Assembly: GCF_000760215.1 (NCBI RefSeq)
Contig: NZ_JNAW01000002.1
Coordinates: 280,300 to 344,299, forward strand
Direction of reading: 5' to 3'
Origin: Prochlorococcus sp. MIT 0603
GTDB taxonomy: Bacteria; Cyanobacteriota; Cyanobacteriia; PCC-6307; Cyanobiaceae
DNA length: 64,000 nucleotides
Shown: positions 44,174 to 53,238 of the stretch, piece after piece
How positions within the stretch are numbered: the stretch's first letter is position 1
Layout of the letters: every line of letters begins with the position of its first letter
Program-made: the position numbers and the translations under genes
The notes under the pieces: model-generated
What the model was told of the DNA's origin: nothing
Database searches by the model: none
The model's input: only the letters and a program-made list of their open reading frames with translations

Positions 44174-45253
44174 TTAACTAGGAAACCCAATAGAATTTTT
44201 GTTGTCTAATATATCGTGAATAATTAGTTCTTTTATTAAAACTTGAATTACAACAGCAAGTGGTAAAGAAAGTAATAATCCTATAGGCCCAAAGATTATT
44301 GTGAAAACAAATTGAGCGGTTAAAGTAATTGCTGGAAGCAATTTAACTTGGTATTGTATTAAGGATGGTGTTATTACATAACTCTCCAGATTCTGAATAG
44401 CAATATAGGAGATAAGTATAGCAATTGATTTTGATGGTTCATCTAAGAGTGCAACTGAAATAGGGAAAATGGTACTTATTGTAGGACCTATGTTTGGAAT
44501 GATATTTAAAACGCCTGCAATTAATGCATTTGCTACAACAAGCTTTATCCCAAGTAAGTATAAAGTAATTCCAGTAAGTAATGCTACAAAAGTAGAGCTT
44601 ATGATTACAGCTGATAGCCAATTGCTTAAGGCCTCTCCACAAGAGAGGAGAATTTGTCTTGTCCTTCTTCTATAAAAAGATGGAGTTAACTTTATGATAA
44701 TTTCCTTGTAAGATTCAGGTTGAAAGGAGATCATTAAACTAATTGATATAACAAAGAGTGTTTGTATTATTCCAACACCTAAATTGCCAGCAATATCTAA
44801 TAACTTTTTAAAACTATCAGTAATACCATTTGCTAGAGCCACACCATCAGGTAAAGGGTCAAACTCCTTTAATTCAAATAAATCATTTGGAGCAAGGCTA
44901 GGATTTAATGTATTAATTATACTTGATAGTTTTTCAAGCCAGAATTTAATTATATCCCAAAGAGCTTTTGCTGAAGAAGGTAGCTGAATGATAAGTTGTT
45001 GAAACTCTTGAGTGAATTGAGGAATTATAATTACTAATGATAATGTTAATAATAAAAGGACACTTATTATTGATATAAGCCAACAGATTTGTCTTGGGAT
45101 TGGTATGAAATAATTTATTTTTCCCGTAAGTGTACAAAGTGCCATTGCTATTACGATTCCAGCAAAAATCAAAATAACTACTTCTCTTAAGCTCCAAATT
45201 AAAAAAAAAGCGGTTATTAAAGCTGTTAGGTTTAGCCAGTTAAAGAATTTCAA
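44174..45253 (-). CDS. AI-2E family membrane permease
   Basis: The 359-residue product is a PerM/YdiK-type membrane protein with about eight helices, a central amphipathic domain (residues about 85-150, with LPSSAKALWDIIKFWLEKLS) and a C-terminal ILNIIPNIGPTISTIFPIS segment. Members are linked to autoinducer-2 export or Na+/H+ exchange; the substrate here is unknown. It lies 6 bases downstream of psb28 on the same strand, so they share a transcript. Confidence 0.85.
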   Translation of the reverse strand: MKFFNWLNLTALITAFFLIWSLREVVILIFAGIVIAMALCTLTGKINYFIPIPRQICWLISIISVLLLLTLSLVIIIPQFTQEFQQLIIQLPSSAKALWDIIKFWLEKLSSIINTLNPSLAPNDLFELKEFDPLPDGVALANGITDSFKKLLDIAGNLGVGIIQTLFVISISLMISFQPESYKEIIIKLTPSFYRRRTRQILLSCGEALSNWLSAVIISSTFVALLTGITLYLLGIKLVVANALIAGVLNIIPNIGPTISTIFPISVALLDEPSKSIAILISYIAIQNLESYVITPSLIQYQVKLLPAITLTAQFVFTIIFGPIGLLLSLPLAVVIQVLIKELIIHDILDNKNSIGFPS

Positions 45254-45258
45254 GAGCT

Positions 45259-45612
45259 TTATTTATCTGAATATCCCATGCCATTACAAGAGGCATAACG
45301 CTTGGCAAATCTCATGAAGCGTTGAAAATCGGACTCACTCTTCCAAACATAAGTTGCCTCAATAGCACTAGGAGTTCCATTTAGGAAGCGAGCCTTTACT
45401 TCTCTTGTATTGAGTTCACCTTCTTCGTCAATCATTCTCATCCCTTTGATTGTGCCATCTTTTATAGAAGACAAGGCGTCAGGATTTTCAAAAGTGAAAA
45501 AAGCTTGTCCTGTTCTGCCATCACGACTTCTAGTTAGCCTTATTTCTGGAATGCTTGATTCAGGTGTACCTTCTAAAAAACTAATCATCGCATTTTTCTT
45601 GGTCTCAGCCAT
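45259..45612 (-). CDS. psb28: Photosystem II assembly protein Psb28
   Basis: Psb28 binds CP47-containing assembly intermediates and helps biogenesis of photosystem II and chlorophyll proteins. The 117-residue product has [46 protein letters not shown] and a final [17 protein letters not shown], in the family order. It is a cytoplasmic-side soluble protein. The AI-2E permease gene follows six bases later. Confidence 0.94.
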   Translation of the reverse strand: MAETKKNAMISFLEGTPESSIPEIRLTRSRDGRTGQAFFTFENPDALSSIKDGTIKGMRMIDEEGELNTREVKARFLNGTPSAIEATYVWKSESDFQRFMRFAKRYASCNGMGYSDK

Positions 45613-45673
45613 GGTTTTTAGTGACTGCTATAGATAGTACTGAAAATGTTCTTAATAGTGCGATAAAAAAAAG

Positions 45674-46717
45674 TTAATACACACTATTCATTCCCATTAG
45701 CTTTTTTGCAGAGGAAATGCTACTTAAGCCTGAAAGATCAATGGTTTCTCTCTCCTGGAATTTCTCTAGCTCGTATTTATAACATTTATCATAGTATTCA
45801 AGCATTGCTAAACAGGCATCTTCCCAGTTTTGTTTTTCAATTGATTCCAATGCTTTCCTTGTTCGTTGAGGACCTAATCGTTTGCTAATTCTTAATGTTG
45901 CATCTTTAAGTTCTTCTTTTTTATGTTTGCTGTATTCATTTATTAATGCACTAACTCTTTCTTTTTTTGTTCTAGTTATTTCAATTAAAGGTGCTTTTCT
46001 CATTTGTTTAAAAAGATTATTAGGGATTCTGCATTTCCCCAAACTTGCACTTTCTGCTTCCAGCCAAATACCTTTTGATGATAGTTGTTCTGCATTATGA
46101 AGAGATAAGGCTATGTTGTTTTCAAATTGCTCAGAACTTGGTTGAGGATCTAATCCAATGCCTCCAAAGCTACTCCCCTTGTGGTTTGCAAGACCTTCCA
46201 GATCAATAGTAAAAACGCCATTTTTAGAAAGCTCTAAAAGCAGAGCTGTTTTACCAGTACCAGTTTTTCCTCCTAAAAGTCTCAAGGGCCATTCTTTATC
46301 GAATTGATTTAAGGCCCAAGATCTAAAAGCTTTATAGCCGCCAGTTAAAAGAACAGGCTTTAAACCTAGTAAATTTGCTAGCCAGCCTATGCTTGAGGAT
46401 CGCAATCCACCTCTCCAGCAATAGATTCTAATAGGTGCATTTTCCTTTTTTAAACTTTGTTCTACCAATGATTCTTTAAGGTGTTGAAGTTTAGGCTCAG
46501 TGATTTTAAGGCCAAGAATGATTGCCTGTTCCCTTCCTTTTTGCTTGTAGGTGGTTCCAATTAGAGCTCTTTCATCATCATTAAATAAAGGAATGTTATA
46601 AGCACCTGGCCAGTGGCCTTGTAAAAACTCTTTCGGACTGCGAACATCTATTAGGGGACCCTCCATTTCTCTGAATGTTTTGAGCAAATATGAAGAGGGT
46701 ATTCCTATACCTGACAT
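45674..46717 (-). CDS. mnmH: tRNA 2-selenouridine synthase
   Basis: MnmH (SelU/YbbB) replaces sulfur of 2-thiouridine at the tRNA wobble position with selenium through a geranylated intermediate. From the ATG at 46715-46717 the 347-residue product has a rhodanese domain (PLIDVRSPKEFLQGHWPGAY) with the catalytic Cys100 in RIYCWRGGLRSSS. A P-loop domain follows (LLGGKTGTGKTALL, from 148), with a KKRFGPQ-type region further on. A longer frame to 46792 would enter the divergent gene and its first 25 residues have no domain sequence, so it is not used. It is divergent from the GUN4-domain gene. Confidence 0.92.
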   Translation of the reverse strand: MSGIGIPSSYLLKTFREMEGPLIDVRSPKEFLQGHWPGAYNIPLFNDDERALIGTTYKQKGREQAIILGLKITEPKLQHLKESLVEQSLKKENAPIRIYCWRGGLRSSSIGWLANLLGLKPVLLTGGYKAFRSWALNQFDKEWPLRLLGGKTGTGKTALLLELSKNGVFTIDLEGLANHKGSSFGGIGLDPQPSSEQFENNIALSLHNAEQLSSKGIWLEAESASLGKCRIPNNLFKQMRKAPLIEITRTKKERVSALINEYSKHKKEELKDATLRISKRLGPQRTRKALESIEKQNWEDACLAMLEYYDKCYKYELEKFQERETIDLSGLSSISSAKKLMGMNSVY

Positions 46718-46754
46718 AGTGGAGCAAAGATGATCATGAGACCGGTTGTTAGTT

Positions 46755-47480
46755 ATGCCATCTGACACATCTAATTCAACCAATATCACCATTGAAGAGT
46801 TGCTTGAAAAGTTTTCAAGTGGTTCTCAAAGGCAAAGACTTCGACTTGTTAATGAGATTGAGTCTAGGTCGAAAGAATTATGTGAGATTGGATCAAAATT
46901 ATTTGATAATTTTGATAAGGAATCTGATGAATGGACAGTTGGGTGGATTTTTCAGGTTCTGAATAGGCATCAGAAAGAATTTTTATCAAAATTTTTAGAA
47001 AAGGAACCAATTGGATGGTTTATGGCATCTTCCTCAGTGGGGATTGACTACGATCCTTTGCAAAAGAACCTACTTGAAGAGAACTTTGAAGAAGCTGACC
47101 GAATAACCAGCTCAATTCTGCGAGAGCTCGCTGGACCTAATGCAATGGAGCGTGGATATGTTTATTTTAGCGAAGTGAATTCTATTGATGGAGTAGATCT
47201 TGTTAGCTTAGATCGTTTATGGACCGCATATTCACAAGGGAAGTTTGGCTTTTCAGTGCAAGCACGTCTTCTGGATTCCTTGGGAGGCAGTTATGAAAAA
47301 CTTTGGCCAAGAATTGGCTGGAAGATTGACGGTGTTTGGACTAGATACCCTAACGCCTTTACTTGGTCCCTAAAGGCCCCTGAAGGGCATATGCCTTTAA
47401 TTAATCAGTTGCGGGGTGTTCGGTTAATGAATGAATACATGAATCATCACTCGCTGCAGGCTCGCCGTAAAGGGAAGTAA
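46755..47480 (+). CDS. GUN4-domain protein
   Basis: The 241-residue product has a helical N-terminal region with WTVGWIFQVLNRH, and a GUN4 core (YDPLQKNLLEENFEEADRIT, ELAGPNAMERGYVYFSEVN, FGFSVQARLLDSLGGSYEKL, WTRYPNAFTWSLKAPEGHM). GUN4 binds porphyrins and stimulates magnesium chelatase in chlorophyll synthesis. Whether this copy is the canonical Gun4 or a regulatory relative cannot be told from sequence alone. The ATG at 46755 follows a TTG at 46746. Confidence 0.9.
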   Translation: MPSDTSNSTNITIEELLEKFSSGSQRQRLRLVNEIESRSKELCEIGSKLFDNFDKESDEWTVGWIFQVLNRHQKEFLSKFLEKEPIGWFMASSSVGIDYDPLQKNLLEENFEEADRITSSILRELAGPNAMERGYVYFSEVNSIDGVDLVSLDRLWTAYSQGKFGFSVQARLLDSLGGSYEKLWPRIGWKIDGVWTRYPNAFTWSLKAPEGHMPLINQLRGVRLMNEYMNHHSLQARRKGK

Positions 47481-47590
47481 TTGTTAGGGTAAAAGAAAAG
47501 CAGATCGATCTCTATTGCTATTTAGTTTTTTTGCTTAAAGGGCATCACAATTTTGAACCTGAGATGCTTTCGAGCTTTTCCTAATCCTTT

Positions 47591-48004
47591 ATGTCTTTTC
47601 TCTTGCGTTTTTTTAGATGGAATGATTTTGTTTTCCCTTCCAATCTGCAACTGAGACTTCCTGTTAAGTTATTGCTTGAGCCTGTTGTAAGCAATAAAAA
47701 CAGAGAGCGCATTGAGTTGGGTCTTCATGAAGCTCTTGTTAATGCTGTTGTTCATGGGAATACCTGTGATCCTGATAAACATCTAAGAGTAAGGAGAATT
47801 ATTACACCAAATTGGCTTGTCTGGCAGATTCAAGATCAGGGGAAAGGGATTGAATTATCTCAAAGAGTTTCTTCTTTGCCATCTAATGAAGATGCAGAAA
47901 GTGGAAGAGGATTGTTTTTAATTCATCAATGTTTTGATGATGTTCGTTGGAGCCGAAGAGGTAATAGAGTCCAAATAGCATCTCTTCGGAGAAATGCTCA
48001 ATGA
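47591..48004 (+). CDS. Anti-sigma-factor-like HATPase
   Basis: The 137-residue product is a single GHKL ATPase domain of the RsbW/SpoIIAB type: N box in GLHEALVNAVVHGN, G1 in WQIQDQGKGIEL and G2 in ESGRGLFLIHQCFDDV. Such proteins hold sigma factors and phosphorylate a STAS antagonist. The STAS protein at 22268 is a candidate partner though unlinked. It stands alone between the GUN4-domain gene and a convergent gene; its end overlaps the next minus-strand gene by seven bases. Confidence 0.8.
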   Translation: MSFLLRFFRWNDFVFPSNLQLRLPVKLLLEPVVSNKNRERIELGLHEALVNAVVHGNTCDPDKHLRVRRIITPNWLVWQIQDQGKGIELSQRVSSLPSNEDAESGRGLFLIHQCFDDVRWSRRGNRVQIASLRRNAQ

Positions 48005-48252
48005 GAAGGGCACCCTGGATCTTTTATTTCCTCTCTAATCCAATGCAAAGACTGCTCAATAAGTCCCTCAATATCGTCTTGCTTTCCATCATTGATAATT
48101 TGAGATAATGCACCGGAAAGAAGTTCTGCTGATCTTCGGTACTTGTTATTCTTAAATTTATGCCAATTCTTTTCATTTAAACTTAGCTCTGAATGGATTG
48201 ATTTAACGAGTGCTTTCACCTCTAGAGTCCATGAAGTTGTGTTTTTAGCCAT
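47998..48252 (-). CDS. Small helical protein of unknown function
   Basis: The 84-residue product is all helical in appearance, with NWHKFKNNKYRRSAELLSGA and a DDIEGLIEQSLHWI stretch. It resembles a small cyanobacterial family (possibly DUF6439), but the match is from memory of layout only. It lies five bases downstream of the DUF1350 gene on the same strand and overlaps the HATPase gene end on the opposite strand. Confidence 0.55.
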   Translation of the reverse strand: MAKNTTSWTLEVKALVKSIHSELSLNEKNWHKFKNNKYRRSAELLSGALSQIINDGKQDDIEGLIEQSLHWIREEIKDPGCPSH

Positions 48253-48256
48253 TCAC

Positions 48257-48988
48257 TCACTCCACAATGTATTTATAAATGGTATCTATTAAAGTTGAGA
48301 TTTTTCCACCCTTATAGATATTCTTAGTATTCTTTTCTAGAAAAATCTCATTAAATTTTCTACTTGTAGGTGTAAGGTGGTTACCTTCTAGCTCTATTAT
48401 TGTTGATTGATCAATATCTCTTGACTTAAGAATATTTAATAAGGAGTCGGTTTGGTCAATAGCGTCATCCTTGAACCTTATTAATAGATTCTTAGATTGA
48501 ATATAGTTTGAATAAATAAGATTTAAGGTTTCTTTTGGACTTGGACTAAACTCAGTTTCAAAATCTAATTTTCTCTTGAACTTTTTCAGCATTGGGATTG
48601 ATTTATCTGCCTTGTAATTGTTAAAACTTATTCCAATAAACAATTTGCTTCTTCTTCCTCTGTCAGGAGAAATTAAATGTAATTTACATCCAAGACTATG
48701 ACCCAATCTTATTGGCTGATATGTTTTGCCTCCAAGCCTTTCTTCAAGTTTAAGCCTGCATTCTCTTAATTCTTTCCAGGCTTTATTTGCTTGGGTTTGG
48801 TGGTCAAAGCTTGGAACATAACTCCATGCATGTATGGCGAAATTTCTTTCTATAAGACCATTTAGTAGATTTTGATAACTAATGTTAGGCGCAGCAGCAA
48901 GGTAGCTTCCGCCTATCATCTCAATTAGCTCTTTTGGTTGAGGAGGCCAGTTGCACCAAGTTTGTCCTACTTTTCTCCATCGAGCCAT
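48257..48988 (-). CDS. DUF1350-like alpha/beta-hydrolase
   Basis: The 243-residue product begins with a WCNWPPQPKELIEMIGGSYL region, has AAPNISYQNLLNGLIERNFA, SYVPSFDHQ and RLGHSLGCKLHLI. The last contains a GxSxG-type nucleophile elbow (GHSLG), as in DUF1350. Relatives are cyanobacterial and plant proteins with unknown substrate. A serine hydrolase role is inferred. It shares a transcript with the small helical protein downstream. Confidence 0.72.
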   Translation of the reverse strand: MARWRKVGQTWCNWPPQPKELIEMIGGSYLAAAPNISYQNLLNGLIERNFAIHAWSYVPSFDHQTQANKAWKELRECRLKLEERLGGKTYQPIRLGHSLGCKLHLISPDRGRRSKLFIGISFNNYKADKSIPMLKKFKRKLDFETEFSPSPKETLNLIYSNYIQSKNLLIRFKDDAIDQTDSLLNILKSRDIDQSTIIELEGNHLTPTSRKFNEIFLEKNTKNIYKGGKISTLIDTIYKYIVE

Positions 48989-49124
48989 TTTTAAATGCCT
49001 ATATAAAATAAATATAACAAGGTAATTATTTTCAAAGTATCCACATAAATAATTTTAGAAACTGTAAGTACTTCACTTGACGATTTAATTAATTGCCTAG
49101 AATTAAATATAGATCTTTAGAAGA

Positions 49125-49862
49125 ATGCAAAAGGAGTTTGAATTTTCCTCGCCAGATGATTTTCAGAGTGAGTCTAATGCACCTCAGCTCATATTAATAC
49201 TTGATACTGAGACAAGTGGACTTGATCCATCTAAAGACCAATGTATTGAAGTAGGAGCGATCCTTTTTCATGTGGAAAGTCGATGCGTTCTTTCACAGGT
49301 TTCTTTTTTAATGCCTGTTATGGACAATTCAGCAGAAGCGATTAATAAAATTCCTCCTGCTATAACTCAATTAAATCAATCATGGGAAAAAGGCTTGGAA
49401 TATTTCAACTCTTTAGTAGATAGATCAGATGTAATTTTGGCTCACAATGCTTCTTTTGATCGTCAATGGTTTGGGAATGGCCTTCTACCAAAGCTTTCCA
49501 AACAATGGATTTGCTCTATGGAGGATATCCCTTGGCCATCAGAACTTCTACTTAAAGGTAGACCTTCTGTAAAGGATCTTGCACTTGCTTACGAGGTTCC
49601 AGTATGGAGTGCTCATAGAGCTTTAACTGATTGCATATATCTAGTTGAAGTCCTTAGACGTTGTTCCGATTTGGAAACTCTTTTGATTCATGGTTTGGAG
49701 CCAAGGAAATTAATGAAAGCAGAAGTTTCTTATGATGAAAGGCAATTGGCAAAAAATGCAGGTTTTCGTTGGAATGAACCAGTTCGAGGTGCATGGACCC
49801 GACGTTTAAGTGAAAGAGAGATTAGAAATCTTGCATTCCCAGTTACAACTGTGGAATTTTAA
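49125..49862 (+). CDS. DnaQ-like 3'-5' exonuclease
   Basis: The 245-residue product is a DEDDh exonuclease: LILDTETSGLDPSKDQCIE (Exo I with Asp and Glu), VILAHNASFDRQWF (Exo II) and a YEVPVWSAHRALTDC stretch with the HxxxxD of Exo III. A C-terminal region with RQLAKNAGFRWNEPVRGAWTR resembles the nick-binding end of some RNase T-like or PARN-like proteins; it is not the epsilon subunit layout. It may act in DNA repair or RNA turnover. It stands alone. Confidence 0.82.
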   Translation: MQKEFEFSSPDDFQSESNAPQLILILDTETSGLDPSKDQCIEVGAILFHVESRCVLSQVSFLMPVMDNSAEAINKIPPAITQLNQSWEKGLEYFNSLVDRSDVILAHNASFDRQWFGNGLLPKLSKQWICSMEDIPWPSELLLKGRPSVKDLALAYEVPVWSAHRALTDCIYLVEVLRRCSDLETLLIHGLEPRKLMKAEVSYDERQLAKNAGFRWNEPVRGAWTRRLSEREIRNLAFPVTTVEF

Positions 49863-49997
49863 TTATCATAATTAAGTAGTTTGTTTATTCATGTACTTTC
49901 TCTGATATTTGAAATGGCTGGTTTGATCACTTTCAAAGAACTGTTCATCTGTCATTCATCAACAACACATTGATTTATTTTTAACAGAATTTAAGGC

Positions 49998-50246
49998 ATG
50001 CATTTAGAGAGCCGCAACATAAGAAGAAGTCTGCGAGACTGGCAACAAGTAAGAAGTTGGGCGAGATTAATAAGAGAGGCCGAGATCCTTTGGCATGTTG
50101 ACCATAAGGAATTGAAAAGACTTGGAGCTCTGGAATTATCCCAATTGATTAAAGAAATACCTCCTTCATATCGTCGAAGAATAAATCTTTGGCTGATAAA
50201 ATTTTCAGTTGCTACAAGGTTTGAATGTGGTAAATCAGAAGATTAA
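49998..50246 (+). CDS. Small basic protein of unknown function, upstream of hisS
   Basis: The 82-residue product is helical and basic, rich in Arg and Trp (RRSLRDWQQVRSWARLIREA, then PPSYRRRINLWLIKF). I recall small proteins of this type upstream of hisS in marine Synechococcus and Prochlorococcus, with no known role. It lies 88 bases before hisS on the same strand. Confidence 0.6.
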   Translation: MHLESRNIRRSLRDWQQVRSWARLIREAEILWHVDHKELKRLGALELSQLIKEIPPSYRRRINLWLIKFSVATRFECGKSED

Positions 50247-50334
50247 CTTAATTTATGCTTCTAGAGTGCTAATAGCTTTCTATAGCTCTACAGTTAACTT
50301 AATAAGATAGAACAAATTCTAGCTACAGTTTTTA

Positions 50335-51600
50335 TTGACTAATTTTCAATCGCTTCGGGGAATGATTGATCTTTTGCCTTCGCAAACTTCGCGATGGCAA
50401 AAGATTGAAGAATTAGCCAGAGATCATTTTCGAAGAGCAGGTCTTAATGAAATTAGGACACCTATACTTGAACAGACTGAATTATTTGCTAGAGGAATTG
50501 GCGAAGGCACCGATGTGGTTGGTAAGGAGATGTATTCATTCTTTGATAGAGGCAATAGGTCCTGCACTCTTAGGCCAGAAGGAACAGCTTCAGTAGTTCG
50601 TTCTGTAATTCAAAATGGCTTGGCATCCCAAGGCTTTCAGAGGCTTTGGTATGGAGGGCCGATGTTTAGATACGAACGGCCTCAAGCTGGTAGGCAAAGG
50701 CAATTCCATCAGTTGGGAGTCGAATTCTTTGGCTTATCTTCTGAAAGAAGTGATGCTGAAATTATAAGTATTGGATGGGACTTTCTTAATGAGCTTGGCC
50801 TAAATGGATTGACACTTGAACTTAATAGTTTAGGCACTATGGAAGATAGAAAAGAATACCGAATTCACTTGATTGAGTGGCTAGAAAATATCTCAGACTC
50901 GCTTGATGAGGAATCATTAAATCAGCTTAAGAAAAACCCTTTACGGATTCTTGATAGTAAAAGGCCCGATATACAAAGGAAACTTAAAGGTGCCCCTTTG
51001 TTGGGCGATTATTTATCAGAAGAAAGTAAAGAAAGGTTTTTGAAAGTACAAGAAAATCTAAAGATATTAAAAATCCCTTTTGTTGTTAACCAAAGATTGG
51101 TAAGAGGTTTGGATTATTATTGTCATACAGCTTTTGAAATTACAAGTAATCAATTAGGAGCACAAGCTACTGTTTGTGGAGGCGGTAGATATGATGGACT
51201 TGTTGAACAACTTGGAGGTCCACCCACTCCTTCTATTGGCTGGGCTATAGGAATTGAGCGGTTGTTGATTCTTTTAGGTGAGGACTTTGATCAAAATCTT
51301 TCACCTGATGTTTATCTGGTTAACCGAGGAGAAAAAGCCGAGATAGAAGCACTTTGTTTAGCCAGGTATCTAAGATTAGAAAGATTTGTTGTTGAACTGG
51401 ATAACTCTGGCTCTACGTTTTCCAAGCAATTTAAAAGAGCAAGTCGCTCTTGTGCATCTTGGGCAATTGTGATTGGCGATGAAGAGTCTATTAATGGAGA
51501 AGTACGCATGAAAAGACTTAACTTGAAGAATGAGGATAGAAGTGAGATTTTAGTTAAAAGTTCGGAATTAAGTAGGATAATAGAGCTTATTAAATCATGA
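50335..51600 (+). CDS. hisS: Histidyl-tRNA synthetase
   Basis: HisS charges tRNA-His. The 421-residue class II product has motif 1 ([20 protein letters not shown]), motif 2 ([20 protein letters not shown]), the His-specific [14 protein letters not shown] and motif 3 ([14 protein letters not shown] with [10 protein letters not shown]). A C-terminal anticodon domain completes it. The start is TTG at 50335, as no ATG precedes the conserved RGMIDLLP. The length is normal. Confidence 0.96.
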   Translation: MTNFQSLRGMIDLLPSQTSRWQKIEELARDHFRRAGLNEIRTPILEQTELFARGIGEGTDVVGKEMYSFFDRGNRSCTLRPEGTASVVRSVIQNGLASQGFQRLWYGGPMFRYERPQAGRQRQFHQLGVEFFGLSSERSDAEIISIGWDFLNELGLNGLTLELNSLGTMEDRKEYRIHLIEWLENISDSLDEESLNQLKKNPLRILDSKRPDIQRKLKGAPLLGDYLSEESKERFLKVQENLKILKIPFVVNQRLVRGLDYYCHTAFEITSNQLGAQATVCGGGRYDGLVEQLGGPPTPSIGWAIGIERLLILLGEDFDQNLSPDVYLVNRGEKAEIEALCLARYLRLERFVVELDNSGSTFSKQFKRASRSCASWAIVIGDEESINGEVRMKRLNLKNEDRSEILVKSSELSRIIELIKS

Positions 51601-51631
51601 CTTTACGACATAAGAGAGCATTTAATTAATC

Positions 51632-51877
51632 ATGAATTTATATAAAATATCAGGACTATTATTTATAAGCATATTTTTATATTATTATTTATTTATAAGA
51701 AATAGAAGAAGTTTCTCGAAAAACAAACTAACTATCTATCAATGGATGAAAATGGGCCAAATAAATAGGAGAGAATTTGATCGGAAATACAAAATATATG
51801 TAATGGAGAGAAAGAAGATGTTAATTTCAAAAATAAGACGAGAGTATCTTAACCATATTCAATCTAAGACTAAATAA
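51632..51877 (+). CDS. Small membrane protein with a basic tail
   Basis: The 81-residue product has one hydrophobic helix (about residues 7-24) and a long basic tail, rich in Lys and Arg, with YQWMKMGQINRREFDRKYK. This type of tail may bind nucleic acid or membrane surface. No family is recognised. It follows hisS by 32 bases and is followed directly by another small gene. Confidence 0.5.
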   Translation: MNLYKISGLLFISIFLYYYLFIRNRRSFSKNKLTIYQWMKMGQINRREFDRKYKIYVMERKKMLISKIRREYLNHIQSKTK

Positions 51878-51880
51878 GAA

Positions 51881-52240
51881 ATGTCTAAAGCAGAATGGCC
51901 CCCTGTAAAAGCATGGACAAGCGTTAAACTTATTAAATCTAATAGATACTTCGTGGCAATCAACTATGGAATTGATAATGAAATCTATTGGGTCAATTTG
52001 GTTTCTGTTCTTGATGGCAATATATGCTTCAGAGTAAACTTTGATCAATTAAATAATAGTTCTATTTGGATTGAAGGTTGGGTGGAATTAGCTGACGTCG
52101 AAGTTGATCATGATGATTTTCTGAATTTAGATTCAGATCTGGATGGTTTTACTGATATTGCTTGTTTGCACCCTTCAAAAGACTCAGGTCTTTCAATTGG
52201 ATCAAGCCTCAATGATGTAAGGCGATGGTTCCCTCTTTAA
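51881..52240 (+). CDS. Soluble protein of unknown function
   Basis: The 119-residue product begins MSKAEWPPVKAWTSVKLI and has YFVAINYGIDNEIYWVNLVS, then DGNICFRVNFDQL and IWIEGWVELADV. The end is rich in Asp (DLDGFTDIACLHP) and closes with RRWFPL. The strand-rich pattern suggests a compact beta fold. I recall relatives in marine cyanobacteria but no name. It starts three bases after the previous gene's stop. Confidence 0.6.
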   Translation: MSKAEWPPVKAWTSVKLIKSNRYFVAINYGIDNEIYWVNLVSVLDGNICFRVNFDQLNNSSIWIEGWVELADVEVDHDDFLNLDSDLDGFTDIACLHPSKDSGLSIGSSLNDVRRWFPL

Positions 52241-52333
52241 GCCCCCTCTTGTTGTATTTGTACCTATTTCCAAATTTTACACTTACTTTTACAAGCTATG
52301 TGCGCTACTAAAGGGATAATCATATTGTTTTCA

Positions 52334-52573
52334 ATGCCTTCTAACCAATGGCTATACGAAGAAGATGCTAGTAAGCATTTGGGTGTAACCCAGGAAACTT
52401 TACGTCACTGGAGAGAAGTAGGTTATTTAAAACCTGGGACACATTGGAGAAGTGCACCTAATTCAAATTTTTTACCTTGGAAGCCTAAAGTGATCTATCA
52501 CCTTAATTGGTGTAAGGAGATCATTCAGTATTGGCGAGATAAAGATGCACCCCTGTCTGATTTGGCAGCCTAA
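52334..52573 (+). CDS. Small helix-turn-helix protein (MerR/excisionase-like)
   Basis: From the ATG at 52334 the 79-residue product starts with WLYEEDASKHLGVTQETLRHW and REVGYLKPGTHWR. This is the winged HTH pattern of MerR-type and excisionase proteins. The end has WCKEIIQYWRDKDAPLSDL. An ATG at 52298 would add 12 residues. It could regulate a nearby gene or be a remnant of a mobile element, but no integrase is visible. Cyanobacteria have several such stand-alone small HTH proteins. Confidence 0.65.
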   Translation: MPSNQWLYEEDASKHLGVTQETLRHWREVGYLKPGTHWRSAPNSNFLPWKPKVIYHLNWCKEIIQYWRDKDAPLSDLAA

Positions 52574-52790
52574 AATAAGGGAATATATTTAAAGATTTAA
52601 TTTATTGATTATTTAGATAATTTATACAAAAAATTGGTATTTTCTTTATAACCACGTATAAATTTAAATAATTTTATTTTGATATTTATTTAATATAATG
52701 AGTAACTATAAAACTTTTTAATTGTTGCATTTCACTTGATACTCAGAGTATTTAAATTAATTATAAATAATTTGAAATTGGTTTAATAAT

Positions 52791-52946
52791 TTAGGCTGGA
52801 AAATTTTCAGGTAAATTTGGTATAAATCTTTTGAAATAGGTTATTAAAAACCATAAGATCAAAATATTGCCTAACATGGCAAGTCCAAACCTAACTCTCA
52901 TATCTTTAACTAAAGGGAGAAGCACCTCCCACAATTTTAAAAACAT
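52791..52946 (-). CDS. Small membrane protein, 51 residues
   Basis: An ATG at 52944-52946 opens a 51-codon frame on the minus strand. The product is MFLKLWEVLLPLVKDMRVRF followed by one long helix (about residues 21-40) and a basic, Pro-containing end (KRFIPNLPENFPA). The amphipathic lead-in and helix are typical of a membrane protein. It lies in an otherwise empty AT-rich stretch before the pcb gene. Function unknown. Confidence 0.5.
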   Translation of the reverse strand: MFLKLWEVLLPLVKDMRVRFGLAMLGNILILWFLITYFKRFIPNLPENFPA

Positions 52947-53136
52947 TTTTCATTTGGGATAGTCATTTTATATATTAGACCATTTAAAAATTTGAGATAA
53001 TTTGATTTTATTTGCTGACCAAGTCTTGTGAGAAATTTGATGAAGTAATGTTTTCATCACTGCTAGAAAGCTAATGGATAAAGGATTCCTAGCGCTTTAT
53101 AGAGATTTTCAGTCGATCTGAGCAAATTGTGGGGGC

Positions 53137-53202
53137 ATGAAAAGACTTACACAATGTAAAAGGTATTTGAATTACCCACTTTACGTTCTCATTTTTCGTT
53201 AG
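53137..53202 (+). other. Short frame in the pcb leader
   Basis: An ATG at 53137 after a GGGGGC run opens a 21-codon frame (MKRLTQCKRYLNYPLYVLIF then Arg and stop) that ends 36 bases before the pcb start. It could be a leader peptide if the pcb transcript starts upstream of it. It could equally be chance. Confidence 0.25.
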
Positions 53203-53238
53203 TGTCACTGCGCATTCCCGTCTTATTGCACTCTAATA

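Noticed and set aside
44439-45197. Short frames on both strands across the AI-2E permease gene
   Set aside because: All lie within the permease and have AT-driven Lys/Tyr/Ser-rich products with no domain.
53039-53058. Hairpin GATGAA...TTCATC before pcb
   Set aside because: Only a 6-base stem in AT-rich DNA; not enough for a riboswitch or terminator.
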